Shown: one piece after another, positions 32,949 to 41,284 of the stretch
Layout of the letters: each line of letters begins with the position of its first letter
Numbering within the stretch: position 1 is the first letter of the stretch
Origin: Microbacterium sp. AZCO
Lineage (GTDB): Bacteria > Actinomycetota > Actinomycetes > Actinomycetales > Microbacteriaceae
NCBI RefSeq assembly: GCF_039614715.1
Contig: NZ_CP154857.1
Coordinates: 2,604,001-2,668,000 of the forward strand
DNA: 64,000 bases
Direction: 5' to 3'
The notes under the pieces: generated by a model
Database searches by the model: none
The model's input: only the letters and a program-made list of their open reading frames with translations
Told to the model about the DNA's origin: nothing
Made by a program: the position numbers and the translations under genes

Positions 32949-33995
32949 TCAGCTGCGGGTCGACTGTCGTTCGATCAAGCGGAAGTCGACGACGACCTTG
33001 CGCGGGCCAGGTTGCGACTCCTTGGCCACGCCGTCGAGCCGAAGCCGGATGCGTTCCTCGAGCAGGGCGACAGCCGTGGCGGCGACGGCTTCGCGGCCGA
33101 GATCGATCGTCGTCAGGGGCGGGCTGGAGTAGCTGGTCTCCTCGATGTTGTCGAAGCCGATCAGCTGCACGTCGTCGGGCACGCGGAACCCTCGCACGGT
33201 GAGCGTCGAGAGCGCTCCGAGCGCGAGGGTGTCGGTGAAGGCGACGACCGCGTCGGGGGTGACGCCGCGGTCGAGGATCTCGGCCATGGTCGCGGCGCCC
33301 GTCGCATGGAAGTAGTCCGGCACGCCGATGATCGCGCGGGGGTCGACCTCGAGCCCGTGGGCCTCGAGAGCCTGCAGGAATCCCTGCATGCGCAGGGTTC
33401 CACTGCTCGCCGAGCGATCGTCCTTCGCGCCGAGCGGCACGATGGTGCGCGCCCCGCGGGCGATGAGGTGCTCCGCGGCGGCCCTCGCGCCCTCGACGTT
33501 GTGCATCGTGACGTGATCGACCCCGACGTCGAAGACGCGCTCGCCGAGCAGCACCATCGGGAAGTCGACGTCGAAGAGCGGGGCATCCTGCTGTCCCAGG
33601 GCGAGAGGCGAGTAGATGACCCCGTCGACCATGGAGCGGTAGCCGCCGGTCACGACTCTCACCTCGCGATCGCGCTCGTCGTTGGTCTGCTGGATGAAGA
33701 CCGTCCAGCCAACTTCGGCCGCCTCTCGCATGATCGCGTCTGCAAGCTCGGCGAAGTAGACGCCCCGAAGGGACGGCAGCACGAGTGCGATGACACCCGT
33801 GCGCCCGCGGCTCAGATTCCGCGCCGACACGTTGACGTGGTAGTCCAGCTCGCGGATGGCGTCGCGGACGCGCTCGTCGGTCTCGGGTCGGATGTAGGGG
33901 TAGCCGTTCAGGACGTTCGAGACCGTCTTGATCGACACGCCCGCACGCTCTGCGACATCGCGGATCGTCGCGGATCCGCTCGCCTTGCGTGCCAC
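32949..33995 (-). CDS. LacI-family transcriptional regulator
   Basis: A 348-aa LacI-type regulator. The DNA-binding domain is ATIRDVAERAGVSIKTVSNV, followed by the hinge helix region NGYPYIRPETDERVRDAI. The sugar-binding periplasmic-binding-protein-like core fills residues 65-345 (VIALVLPSLRGVYFAEL; LIGFDNIEETSYSSPPLTTI). The GTG start at 33995 has GGGAGG about ten bases upstream. The tandem esterase gene lies upstream in the same direction but is separated by a hairpin, so lacI probably has its own promoter. Its operator may be the TACACCGGTGTA sites upstream of the esterase (inference). Confidence 0.94.
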   Translation of the reverse strand: MARKASGSATIRDVAERAGVSIKTVSNVLNGYPYIRPETDERVRDAIRELDYHVNVSARNLSRGRTGVIALVLPSLRGVYFAELADAIMREAAEVGWTVFIQQTNDERDREVRVVTGGYRSMVDGVIYSPLALGQQDAPLFDVDFPMVLLGERVFDVGVDHVTMHNVEGARAAAEHLIARGARTIVPLGAKDDRSASSGTLRMQGFLQALEAHGLEVDPRAIIGVPDYFHATGAATMAEILDRGVTPDAVVAFTDTLALGALSTLTVRGFRVPDDVQLIGFDNIEETSYSSPPLTTIDLGREAVAATAVALLEERIRLRLDGVAKESQPGPRKVVVDFRLIERQSTRS

Positions 33996-34094
33996 GGCGT
34001 TCCCGCCTCCCGTCGGTTCAGTGGTCAGCGTATTACAGCGGGGTCTCGGCGCCGCGTGAGGGGTCGCGCTCACGGGACCGCGTCGGACGAACGA

Positions 34095-34126
34095 GTGCGG
34101 GGGCCGGCGACTCCCGACCCCCGCAC
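34095..34126 (-). terminator. Terminator hairpin after the tandem esterase gene
   Basis: A 9-bp perfect stem, GTGCGGGGG with CCCCCGCAC, and a 14-base loop. It sits 12 bases downstream of the esterase stop on the minus strand. Only a weak T-containing tail follows. Confidence 0.5.
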
Positions 34127-34137
34127 CTGTCCATCGG

Positions 34138-36342
34138 CTAGAAGAGCCGCGGCAGGAAGTCGATGAGACCCTGCCACCACACGTCGAAGCCGTGCGGGCC
34201 GGGAACGATCGTCTTGGCGACCGCGATCCCGTTGGCGTTCATCGACGCCTCGATGCCGTTGATCGCACCGACGGCGCCGGTGTCGACGTCACCCGCGAAC
34301 AGGGTGACCGACTTGGTCGTCGCGATGGCCGTCTGACCACCGGGCGTCGAAGGGTTGATCGTCGCGTTGGTGAACGGCGGCGAGAACATGCCGAAGTACG
34401 CGAACTGCCCGGGGTGGTTCACCATCGTGCCGTTCGTGAGGAAGCCGCCCCACGACAGGCCCGCCATCGCACGCTGCGCCGGGTCGTCCGACACGTTGTA
34501 CTGCGACTTCACGAGCGGCATGACGTTGCCCGACAGCTCGTTCCAGATGTCGAACGGCGCGCCCGTGTAGCCGGGCATCACGACGACCATCGGCTTGATC
34601 TTGCCCTGGGCGTACATGTTGTCGAGGATCTGCGCGGCCCGGCCGACCTCGGTCCACGCCGCGTAGTTCTGACCGAAGCCGTGGTACAGGTACAGCACGG
34701 GATAGGGCTGAGCGCGGTTCGGGTCATAGTCGACAGGAGTCCACACCTTGACCTTCGAGGCGCCGAAGGCTCCGTTGTAGCTGAGGGTGTCGAGCTTTCC
34801 GGTCTCGTCGGCCAGCGCATCCGCCAGCAGCGGCGTGCGCACGCCACCCGGCACGAACAGCTGACTCTCCATGTTCACGACGTTCTTCGTGTCCTGAGGG
34901 TCGTGGAAGCCGACGCCGTTCACCTCGTAGCGCCAGTAGTAGTAGCCGTCGATCGGTCCGATCGTCGTGCGCCAGCGGTCGCCCACCTTGGTGAGCGGGA
35001 TGCGGAACCACTGCCCGTTCGGAGCCCAGTCACCCCACAGCACGACGTCCTTCGCGTCGGCCCATTGGGTGCCGGTCTCGAAGGTGACCATGCCGTTCTC
35101 GTCGATGTCCGGGGTCGTGATGCTCCCCGTCGCCGGCGCCGTGTACGGCTCGGTGAGCGGCCGGTGCCCCTCGGTGAGCCCGTGGTCCTTGACGCTCGGC
35201 TTGAAGGCGCGCGAGGCGAAGTCGCGCAGGTTCTCACGCCACGTGTCCCAGACACCGCCGGTCTCCGGGTGCACGCCGTCGAACTCGAGCCGGACGCCCG
35301 CCTGGGCGAGGGTGGTCATCGCCTCGTACGTGCCGTTGTAGTTCGGGTCCAGCGTGTTGCCGACGTAGAACCGCAGCAGATCGGTCTTGGCGTTGATCTT
35401 CCGCGCCTGATCGGGCGTCACCGTCGTCTTGTCCGAGAGGTACCCGGAGAGCGACCCGACCGAGCCGAAGACGCCGGGCTTGGCAGCCGCCAGCTCGATG
35501 GCCTGCGCGGCACCCCGGCCGATGCCGGCGATCGCGTTCTCCTTGACCTTGCCCGAGACGTTGTACGCGGCCTTCACAGCGGGCACGATCCCGTCCAGGA
35601 GTTCGGCACCGGGGTTCGTGTCCCCGGCGTCGGCCATCACGACGACCATCGACGACAGCTCTCCGCTCACCGCGAGGTTGTCGAGGATCTGTCGCGCGCG
35701 ACCGAGCTCGAGCCACTCGCGGAACGACTGCCCCTGGTCGGAGAGCAGGTAGAGCACCGGGAGCGCCTTGGCGGTCTTGGTGGTGTACCCCGGCGGAGTC
35801 CACACCGCGACGGACTGCTCGGACTGGCTGACCGGCGAGTGGTAGCTCAGCTCGGCGACGGAGCCGCCGCCCTGGGCCACATCATCCATCCAGGCGACCT
35901 CGGGCCCCGGGATGAAGAGGGTGTTCCAGTCCGGGTGCGAGGTGACCTCGACAGGGTTGGCGGGGTTGCGGAAGGCGACCCTCGAGCGATCCGCGTTGGT
36001 CGCCACGTACTGGTAGTAGTACAGCCCCGGCTGGAGAGGGCCGATGTTGGCGGCGCAGTCCGCGCCGCTCGCGTCGAGGCCCATCCGCGCCCACGTCTTC
36101 GACGGCCCGAAGTTGCCTTCGATCTCGGAGCCGGCACCGGTTGAGTTGCCGCAGGCGTTCGACGGGACACTCGACTTGGGGACCGTGAAGCGGTGGTAGA
36201 TCCCCGACTGCGACTCCCAGGGGTCAGGAGCGGCCGAGGCGGGGGCCGCCGCCAATCCGACCAGGGAAGCGGCGAGGACGAGCCCCACCGCCGATCGGGC
36301 TCGGAGGCCGCGCGGCCATCGAACCCCGGTTTCATTCTTCAT
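34138..36342 (-). CDS. Secreted tandem esterase (two Fes/esterase-D-like domains), first domain without catalytic serine
   Basis: A 734-aa exported protein. The signal peptide covers about residues 1-35 (basic start, then SAVGLVLAASLVGLAAAPASA). Two similar modules follow, each with an N-terminal beta-rich region and an alpha/beta-hydrolase domain of the enterochelin-esterase/esterase-D type. In module 1 (about 40-400) the nucleophile elbow reads AGIGRGA, with Gly275 where serine is expected. In module 2 (about 420-734) it is GLSWGG with Ser630, and the catalytic histidine lies in PGPHGFDVWW. So only the second module looks active. The first may bind ligand or serve a structural role. GAAAGG precedes ATG 36342. 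Two identical palindromes lie upstream. Confidence 0.88.
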   Translation of the reverse strand: MKNETGVRWPRGLRARSAVGLVLAASLVGLAAAPASAAPDPWESQSGIYHRFTVPKSSVPSNACGNSTGAGSEIEGNFGPSKTWARMGLDASGADCAANIGPLQPGLYYYQYVATNADRSRVAFRNPANPVEVTSHPDWNTLFIPGPEVAWMDDVAQGGGSVAELSYHSPVSQSEQSVAVWTPPGYTTKTAKALPVLYLLSDQGQSFREWLELGRARQILDNLAVSGELSSMVVVMADAGDTNPGAELLDGIVPAVKAAYNVSGKVKENAIAGIGRGAAQAIELAAAKPGVFGSVGSLSGYLSDKTTVTPDQARKINAKTDLLRFYVGNTLDPNYNGTYEAMTTLAQAGVRLEFDGVHPETGGVWDTWRENLRDFASRAFKPSVKDHGLTEGHRPLTEPYTAPATGSITTPDIDENGMVTFETGTQWADAKDVVLWGDWAPNGQWFRIPLTKVGDRWRTTIGPIDGYYYWRYEVNGVGFHDPQDTKNVVNMESQLFVPGGVRTPLLADALADETGKLDTLSYNGAFGASKVKVWTPVDYDPNRAQPYPVLYLYHGFGQNYAAWTEVGRAAQILDNMYAQGKIKPMVVVMPGYTGAPFDIWNELSGNVMPLVKSQYNVSDDPAQRAMAGLSWGGFLTNGTMVNHPGQFAYFGMFSPPFTNATINPSTPGGQTAIATTKSVTLFAGDVDTGAVGAINGIEASMNANGIAVAKTIVPGPHGFDVWWQGLIDFLPRLF

Positions 36343-36441
36343 TGAACAGCCTTTCTCGGAGGATGCAGGGGCGAACACGCGCCCGCTGCTCGGCGCACGG
36401 GTCTCGCTCACAGCCGTTCGCGGCGGGAGTCGACGAGGTAG

Positions 36442-36482
36442 TACACCGGTGTAGTACCGCCGAAGGTACACCGGTGTAGTAC
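36442..36482. promoter_or_regulatory. Two identical palindromic operators upstream of the tandem esterase
   Basis: TACACCGGTGTA occurs at 36442-36453 and 36467-36478. Both are followed by GTAC, giving a 16-base direct repeat with a 25-base period. TTGCAA (36487-36492) on the minus strand could be the -35 box, placing one palindrome in the spacer. The central CG and dyad symmetry fit a LacI- or TetR-type repressor. Confidence 0.75.
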
Positions 36483-36538
36483 AACGTTGCAATAGCGATT
36501 TCCCGCGCGGGCTCAGCCCCGGAGAGCTGTCTGCGGGA

Positions 36539-36544
36539 TACTCT
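36539..36544 (+). promoter_or_regulatory. -10 box TACTCT for the amidase-domain gene
   Basis: TACTCT ends six bases before GTG 36551, supporting that start and a leaderless mRNA. Confidence 0.45.
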
Positions 36545-36550
36545 CGCGCC

Positions 36551-37591
36551 GTGACCTTGACGGCGCGAGAGAGAGCGGCGCGCCGCCGCATGTTCCGCCG
36601 CCGCCGTGCGGCCGTGCTGCTCGTCCTGGTGCTGGCCGTGGTCGGCGTCGCCGTCATCGCGCCCCGGATCGCCGCATCCGCCGCCGCCGCTGACGCACGC
36701 GCGAGTCTCGCCGACCTCGCCGGGATCGCCGGTGACGCCCTCGCCGTCTCATCGACCGTGGTCTCCGCCGACGCGTCAGCGGCGCTGACGTCCGCACGCG
36801 AAGCCTCCCTCGGCGCGAACCCGTCCGATGAGAACGCCGCAGCCGCAACCCGGACCATGGCCGACGCCGTCACGGCGTTCCGGAAGGCTGCGGCGGCAGG
36901 AGCGGAGGATGTGCTCGGACAGTGGTCGGACGCGGAGAAGAGCGTGGAGGACGATCTCTACGCCCGGATCACGGCGCTCAAGAAGGCCCCGCCCGAGAAG
37001 CTCGCCTCCGCGCTCGCCGCGACCACCGCTGCCGCCGACGCCGTCCGCGCGAGCGCGCAGGCGTACCGCGACGGCATCATCGCCGCCGCGAAGACCTCCA
37101 GCTCCCAGCCCACGGGCGGCTCGGTCGATGCGCAGCTCGAGTACCTGCTGGCGCACGCCACCGACTACAACGAGGCCCAGTGGGGCGACTACAACCCCGC
37201 CGGCGGCGACTGCGTCAACTTCGCGAGCCAGGGACTCCTCGCCCGCGGCTGGGTCATGGACGATTCCTGGCGCTCCGGCGGCCCCTGGAAAGCGTCGAAG
37301 GCATGGCGCTCGACGCCCGACATCGACGCCTACCTCGCGGCGCAGGGATTCGCCTACTCGACGGCGGACGACCTCGACCGGGTCCGGATCGGCGATGTCG
37401 GCGTCTTCAACTGGGGCGATACCGGTCCGGGACTGGATCACACCATGACGGTCTCGCGAGTGGAGTACTCGCCGGAGGGGCCGATCATCTCGTTCGCGAG
37501 CCGCAACACCGACGGCCGGTACCGTCCGATGCCGGCAACCCTGACGACCCCGGGCTCAGGGTCGTCCGTACGCATCTACTCCATCCCCTGA
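36551..37591 (+). CDS. Membrane-anchored or secreted protein with C-terminal amidase domain (Amidase_6)
   Basis: A 346-aa protein. Residues 1-20 are very basic (RRRMFRRRRAA), followed by one hydrophobic segment (VLLVLVLAVVGVAVIAPRIA), a signal anchor or uncleaved signal. Residues 45-185 are alanine-rich helical, probably a stalk. Residues 190-340 match the putative amidase domain found in cell-wall-linked proteins: a cysteine in PAGGDCVNFASQ, a histidine in GLDHTMTVSR and the conserved WGDYNP. A cysteine-histidine hydrolase acting on peptidoglycan or peptides is plausible. GTG 36551 follows TACTCT by six bases. Confidence 0.85.
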   Translation: MTLTARERAARRRMFRRRRAAVLLVLVLAVVGVAVIAPRIAASAAAADARASLADLAGIAGDALAVSSTVVSADASAALTSAREASLGANPSDENAAAATRTMADAVTAFRKAAAAGAEDVLGQWSDAEKSVEDDLYARITALKKAPPEKLASALAATTAAADAVRASAQAYRDGIIAAAKTSSSQPTGGSVDAQLEYLLAHATDYNEAQWGDYNPAGGDCVNFASQGLLARGWVMDDSWRSGGPWKASKAWRSTPDIDAYLAAQGFAYSTADDLDRVRIGDVGVFNWGDTGPGLDHTMTVSRVEYSPEGPIISFASRNTDGRYRPMPATLTTPGSGSSVRIYSIP

Positions 37592-37632
37592 CGGGCCCCT
37601 ACGGGCAGGTCGCACGTGTCGGAGGCGGAGGC

Positions 37633-37638
37633 TATCCT
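37633..37638 (+). promoter_or_regulatory. -10 box TATCCT for the YdeI-family gene
   Basis: TATCCT ends six bases before GTG 37645, the typical leaderless spacing here. Confidence 0.45.
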
Positions 37639-37644
37639 CCCGCT

Positions 37645-38217
37645 GTGAGCAACCGCGTGGCCAAGCCCGAGCTGCATGTGGACTCGGTCGCGGAGTGGGA
37701 GGCATGGCTGGATGCCGACCCCGACCCCGGCGGAATCCGACTGCGGCTGCGGAAGAAGGCGTCGAAACTGCCGGGGATCACCTATCCCGAGGCACTCGAC
37801 GTCGCGCTCTGCTTCGGGTGGATCGACGGCCAGTCGCAGTCCCTCGACGGCGACTACTTCCTGCAGACGTTCACGCCGCGACGGCCTCGGAGCATCTGGT
37901 CGAAGGTCAACATCGGCCATGTGACCCGACTGATCGAGGAGGGTCGGATGCGGCCCTCCGGTCTGCTCGAGATCGAGCGCGCCAAGTCCGACGGGCGCTG
38001 GGACAGCGCGTATCGGCAACGCGACGGCGACATCCCCGCGGAGCTGCAGGAAGCCCTCGACGCCGATCCCGAGATCGCGAAGGCGTTCGCGGCCCAGTCG
38101 GCGCAGAACCGGTTCGCGATGTCGTTCCGCGTCGCGAACCTCAAGCGGCCGGCGTCACGTGCAGCGCGTGTCGCCGAGTACGTCGAGATGCTCAAGCGAG
38201 GCCAGACCCTCCACTGA
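37645..38217 (+). CDS. YdeI/OmpD-associated family protein
   Basis: A 190-aa protein of the YdeI/OmpD-associated (bacteriocin-protection) family. Family patterns include VAEWEAWL, the motif YPEALDVALCFGWIDGQ, the aromatic/basic FTPRRPRSIWSKVN and LIEEGRMRPSGL. The C-terminal RVAEYVEMLKRGQTLH is also usual. Its biochemical role is not known; the name comes from Enterobacteriaceae genetics. It has no signal peptide. The GTG start is set by the TATCCT box. Confidence 0.9.
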   Translation: MSNRVAKPELHVDSVAEWEAWLDADPDPGGIRLRLRKKASKLPGITYPEALDVALCFGWIDGQSQSLDGDYFLQTFTPRRPRSIWSKVNIGHVTRLIEEGRMRPSGLLEIERAKSDGRWDSAYRQRDGDIPAELQEALDADPEIAKAFAAQSAQNRFAMSFRVANLKRPASRAARVAEYVEMLKRGQTLH

Positions 38218-38273
38218 CGGCAGCGGGTGCCGCAGCTCAGGACTCGGGCCGCGTCTTCGCCTCGCCGGAACGG

Positions 38274-39305
38274 TCAGGCGCGACGGTAGGCGCCGACGAC
38301 CGGGCAGTCGAACGGGTCGCGGGCGGCGAGCCCCACGCGGTTGAGGTAGGCGATGACGATGCCGTACGAGCGCCACAGGGTGGTCTCGGTGTAGGGCACG
38401 CCGAGCGCGCGGCACTGGTCCATCACGATCTCGCGCGCGCGGGCGAGGTGCGGGCGCGGCATGTTCGGGAAAAGGTGGTGCTCGATCTGGTAGTTGAGAC
38501 CGCCCATGAGCCACGTCGCCCACCAGCCCCCGCTGACGTTGCGAGAGGTGCGCACCTGCTTGCTGAAGAAGTCGAGCTTGGCGTCCTTCGAGATCACGGC
38601 CATGCCCTTGTGGTTCGGCGCGAACGACGCGCCCATGTAGACCCCGAAGACCGCCAGCTGCACGCCGAGGAACGCGAACGCCATGCCCAGCGGCAGGAAG
38701 AGGAACACGGGCGTCCAGATCACGGCGAATCGCGCGGCGACGAGCGCGAGCTCGAGCCAGCGACCCTTCACGGGCTCTCGCCCGACGAGGTGCCGGAGTG
38801 CCTGGAAGTGCAGGTTGAGTCCTTCCAGCGTCAGGAGCGGGAAGAACAGCCACCCCTGGTGCCGGGTGATCAGGCGACGGATGCCGCGAGCCTGGGCGGC
38901 ATCGGCATCCAGGAACGAAATGGTGTCGACCTCGATGTCGGGATCCTTGCCGACGCGATTGGGATTCGCGTGATGGCGCGTGTGCTTCGAGCTCCACCAC
39001 GAGTAGCTCATGCCGACGACTCCGTTGGCGAGTACGCGTGCCAGCCGGTCGTTCGCCGGCCCGGACGCGAGGATCTGGCGGTGGGCGGCCTCGTGCCCGA
39101 GGAAGGCCACCTGCGTGAACAGGATGCCGAGCGCGGCCGCGATGAGCAGCTGGAACCAGCTGTGGCCGAGCAGCACGAAGCCGGTGATCGCCCCGCCGAA
39201 GCCGAGGGCGACCGCCAGTCCGACGACGCCGTAGAACCACGGAGTCCGCCGCAGCAGACCGCTTTCGCGGACGACCTGCGAGACCTCCGTGAACGCGCGG
39301 GCCAT
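38274..39305 (-). CDS. Membrane fatty acid desaturase
   Basis: A 343-aa integral membrane desaturase of the acyl-lipid type, which introduces a double bond into membrane fatty acids using a di-iron centre. Three histidine boxes are visible: HEAAH (71-75), HTRHH (108-112) and EHH within QIEHHLFPNMPR (about 275). Hydrophobic segments at residues 25-70 and 190-240 anchor it. It lies next to a cold-shock protein gene, consistent with a possible role in adjusting membrane fluidity at low temperature, though the two genes look separately transcribed. Confidence 0.93.
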   Translation of the reverse strand: MARAFTEVSQVVRESGLLRRTPWFYGVVGLAVALGFGGAITGFVLLGHSWFQLLIAAALGILFTQVAFLGHEAAHRQILASGPANDRLARVLANGVVGMSYSWWSSKHTRHHANPNRVGKDPDIEVDTISFLDADAAQARGIRRLITRHQGWLFFPLLTLEGLNLHFQALRHLVGREPVKGRWLELALVAARFAVIWTPVFLFLPLGMAFAFLGVQLAVFGVYMGASFAPNHKGMAVISKDAKLDFFSKQVRTSRNVSGGWWATWLMGGLNYQIEHHLFPNMPRPHLARAREIVMDQCRALGVPYTETTLWRSYGIVIAYLNRVGLAARDPFDCPVVGAYRRA

Positions 39306-39517
39306 GGGAGGGAACTCGGTCGTGCCTGCGTAGGTCTGACGGACGGGACCGAGCCGGGGCTCGAGGGCGGTGGAGGAGATGATTCACCAGTTCCGATGAG
39401 GACCGTATGGCCGCTGAGAGCCAGAGGCGGTTGCCCATCGCTGTCCTCAGGCTACGTCGGCGTCCATGAGCCGAAGGGAATACGGCCTGATTCCGGGGTG
39501 ATGCCCAGGTGAACGGC
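39306..39517. other. Gap upstream of the desaturase
   Basis: No gene is supported in these 212 bases. They should contain the desaturase promoter, but no clear -10/-35 pair stands out. Confidence 0.3.
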
Positions 39518-39551
39518 AGCGCCCGCCCCGGCCGAAGCCGGGACGGGCGCT
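39518..39551 (-). terminator. Terminator of cspA with a UUCG tetraloop
   Basis: A 15-bp stem with one mismatch, closing on a four-base loop that reads TTCG between C and G on the minus strand. C(UUCG)G is an unusually stable tetraloop. It begins 13 bases after the cspA stop. Confidence 0.75.
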
Positions 39552-39564
39552 GTCGGTACTCGCG

Positions 39565-39768
39565 TCAGAGCGGGCGGATGTTCGCCGCCTGCATGCCCTT
39601 GGGGCCGCGCTCGGCGTCGAATTCGACCTTCTGGTCCTCGCGCAGCTCCTTGAAGCCGCTTCCGGTGATCGCGCTGAAGTGTGCGAAGAGATCGGCCGAG
39701 CCGTCATCGGGTGCGATGAAGCCGTAGCCCTTCTCCGAGTTGAACCATTTCACGGTGCCAGTGGCCAT
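39565..39768 (-). CDS. cspA: Cold shock protein
   Basis: A 67-aa single cold-shock domain that binds single-stranded nucleic acid and melts mRNA structure. RNP1 is KGYGFIAPD and RNP2 is LFAHFSAI. The start [18 protein letters not shown] is the usual one. AAGAGGAAAGA precedes ATG 39768. The gene follows merR in the same direction, with a 102-base gap that probably contains its own leader. Confidence 0.97.
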   Translation of the reverse strand: MATGTVKWFNSEKGYGFIAPDDGSADLFAHFSAITGSGFKELREDQKVEFDAERGPKGMQAANIRPL

Positions 39769-39870
39769 CGTGTCTTTCCTCTTCTTCTGTGGCCGCCTGT
39801 GCGACCGGGATGCCGCGCCGTCGAATGCGGTGCGGACGTCTGGGGTGGGAAGGCACCGGGCGCCGGCATG

Positions 39871-40251
39871 TCAGCTCGCCATCCTCAGCGACGCGCGGTC
39901 GTCGAGGAACGAGGTCACCAGTCGATGCGTCTCGGCGAGCTTGTCCATCTGAGCGGCGAGGTCGTCGCGGACCCGCTCGAGCTGCTCCTCCACGGCGCGA
40001 TGCGTCGCGTCCGGCACGTCGCCGATGCAGGTCAGCACCGAGGCGACGGTCTCGCGCGGGAAGCCCATCTCGAACAGCAGATGGATGGCGCTCGCCCGCT
40101 CCACGACCGACTCGTCGTACTGACGGTACCCGTTGGCCGCCCTCGTCGAGCCGATCAGCCCGCGCTCCTCGTAGTACCTCAGCGATCGCGCGCTCACTCC
40201 GCTGCGCCTGCTGAGCTCCCCGATCCGAAGAGGCTGACTTGACCTTGACAC
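39871..40251 (-). CDS. MerR-family transcriptional regulator
   Basis: A 126-aa MerR-type regulator. The winged helix-turn-helix is LRIGELSRRSGVSARSLRYYEERGLI at the N-terminus (written here only as a family match), followed by NGYRQYDESVVERASAI. The dimerisation coiled coil spans about residues 80-118 (EEQLERVRDDLAAQMDKLAE). No cysteines suitable for metal sensing are seen, except one in the middle (VLTCIGD). The GTG start at 40251 lies inside a 21-bp dyad and eight bases after a TAAACT box, so the gene is probably autoregulated. It diverges from the esterase gene at 40310, its likely target. Confidence 0.92.
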   Translation of the reverse strand: MSRSSQPLRIGELSRRSGVSARSLRYYEERGLIGSTRAANGYRQYDESVVERASAIHLLFEMGFPRETVASVLTCIGDVPDATHRAVEEQLERVRDDLAAQMDKLAETHRLVTSFLDDRASLRMAS

Positions 40252-40262
40252 CGTGTGAAAGT
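40242..40262. promoter_or_regulatory. 21-bp MerR-type dyad overlapping the merR start codon
   Basis: ACCTTGACAC, one central C, then GTGTGAAAGT: eight of ten positions pair. The dyad contains TTGACA on the plus strand (40245-40250) and abuts TAAACT (40260-40265) on the minus strand. It could therefore control both merR and the divergent esterase. Confidence 0.65.
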
Positions 40263-40309
40263 TTAGCGTCGAATTCGCCGCGAAGGAAACAGCGGCGGAA
40301 GGAGTTCTC

Positions 40310-41227
40310 ATGAATGAGTCCATCGACGTCGGGAATCGGGCGCGGACGTACACGGTCGTCGGCGAGCCATCGACCGAGCCGCGTGCCCTGATCATGGTGT
40401 TCCACGGCTCACGGCAGACGGGCGCGATCCATCGCGAGTTCACTGGCGGGGCGCTCGACGGGCTCGCCGCCGAGGGCCGAGCGGTCGTCGCGTATCTCGA
40501 CGGCTACCGGGGCAACTGGAACGACGCCCGTCGCGAGAGCTCCTTCCCCGCTCGCCTCGAGGAGGTCGACGACGTGGGGTTCGCGCGCGCCGTCGTCGCG
40601 CGGCTCACGGCGACCCACGGCATCGATCCTCGGCGCGTGGTCGTCGTCGGCTACTCCAACGGCGGCCAGATGGCGCTGCGACTGCTGCACGAGACGCCGG
40701 ACCTCGTGGCGGGCGCGGTCGTCGTCGCCGCGACGATGCCGGACGAGAGGGGCTTCACCGCGGGCTTCTCGACGGCGCCGCAGCAGCGACCCGTTCCGGT
40801 CACGATCGTGGCGGGCACCGCCGACCCCATCGTCCCTTACAGCGGCGGGCGGATGCGGTGGTGGGCCCGCAAGCTCTTCAAGATCGACGGCGCGGCGCTC
40901 TCCGCCGAAGCGACGGCTGACTACTTCGCGTCGCGCAACGGCATCCGGGCCACACCGACGATCGAGACGCTTCCCGCAGCGAGCCGGCGGACGCGCACGA
41001 CTCGCACGGACTATCGCGCTGACGGACGCCCCTCGGTGTCGCTCGTCACGGTCATCGGCGGCGGGCACACGGTACCCGCGGCCAAGGCGGGGCCTGCCGT
41101 CGTCGGCGCCACCGGCCATGACCTCACGATCGACCGGATCGTCTCGCAGATGCTCGATGAGGTCGCGGTCGACGCGATCGGGAGCGGCATCCACCCCTCC
41201 CCCGACCTTCGTCAGACGGGGTCGTGA
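40310..41227 (+). CDS. PHB-depolymerase/LpqC-like esterase
   Basis: A 305-aa alpha/beta hydrolase of the polyhydroxybutyrate-depolymerase/LpqC-like family. The oxyanion motif is LIMVFHGSRQTGA. The nucleophile elbow is GYSNGGQ with Ser116. The Asp region is IVAGTADPIVPYSGG and the catalytic His lies in VIGGGHTVPAA. No signal peptide is visible, so the enzyme is probably cytosolic, unlike secreted depolymerases. A strong GGAAGGAG precedes ATG 40310. It is divergent from merR and shares the dyad upstream. Confidence 0.9.
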   Translation: MNESIDVGNRARTYTVVGEPSTEPRALIMVFHGSRQTGAIHREFTGGALDGLAAEGRAVVAYLDGYRGNWNDARRESSFPARLEEVDDVGFARAVVARLTATHGIDPRRVVVVGYSNGGQMALRLLHETPDLVAGAVVVAATMPDERGFTAGFSTAPQQRPVPVTIVAGTADPIVPYSGGRMRWWARKLFKIDGAALSAEATADYFASRNGIRATPTIETLPAASRRTRTTRTDYRADGRPSVSLVTVIGGGHTVPAAKAGPAVVGATGHDLTIDRIVSQMLDEVAVDAIGSGIHPSPDLRQTGS

Positions 41228-41284
41228 GCGTCCCCTGCCGCTGACGACGTGAACCTCGCGTCCTCGCCGCCCGAGGCCCGGGCG

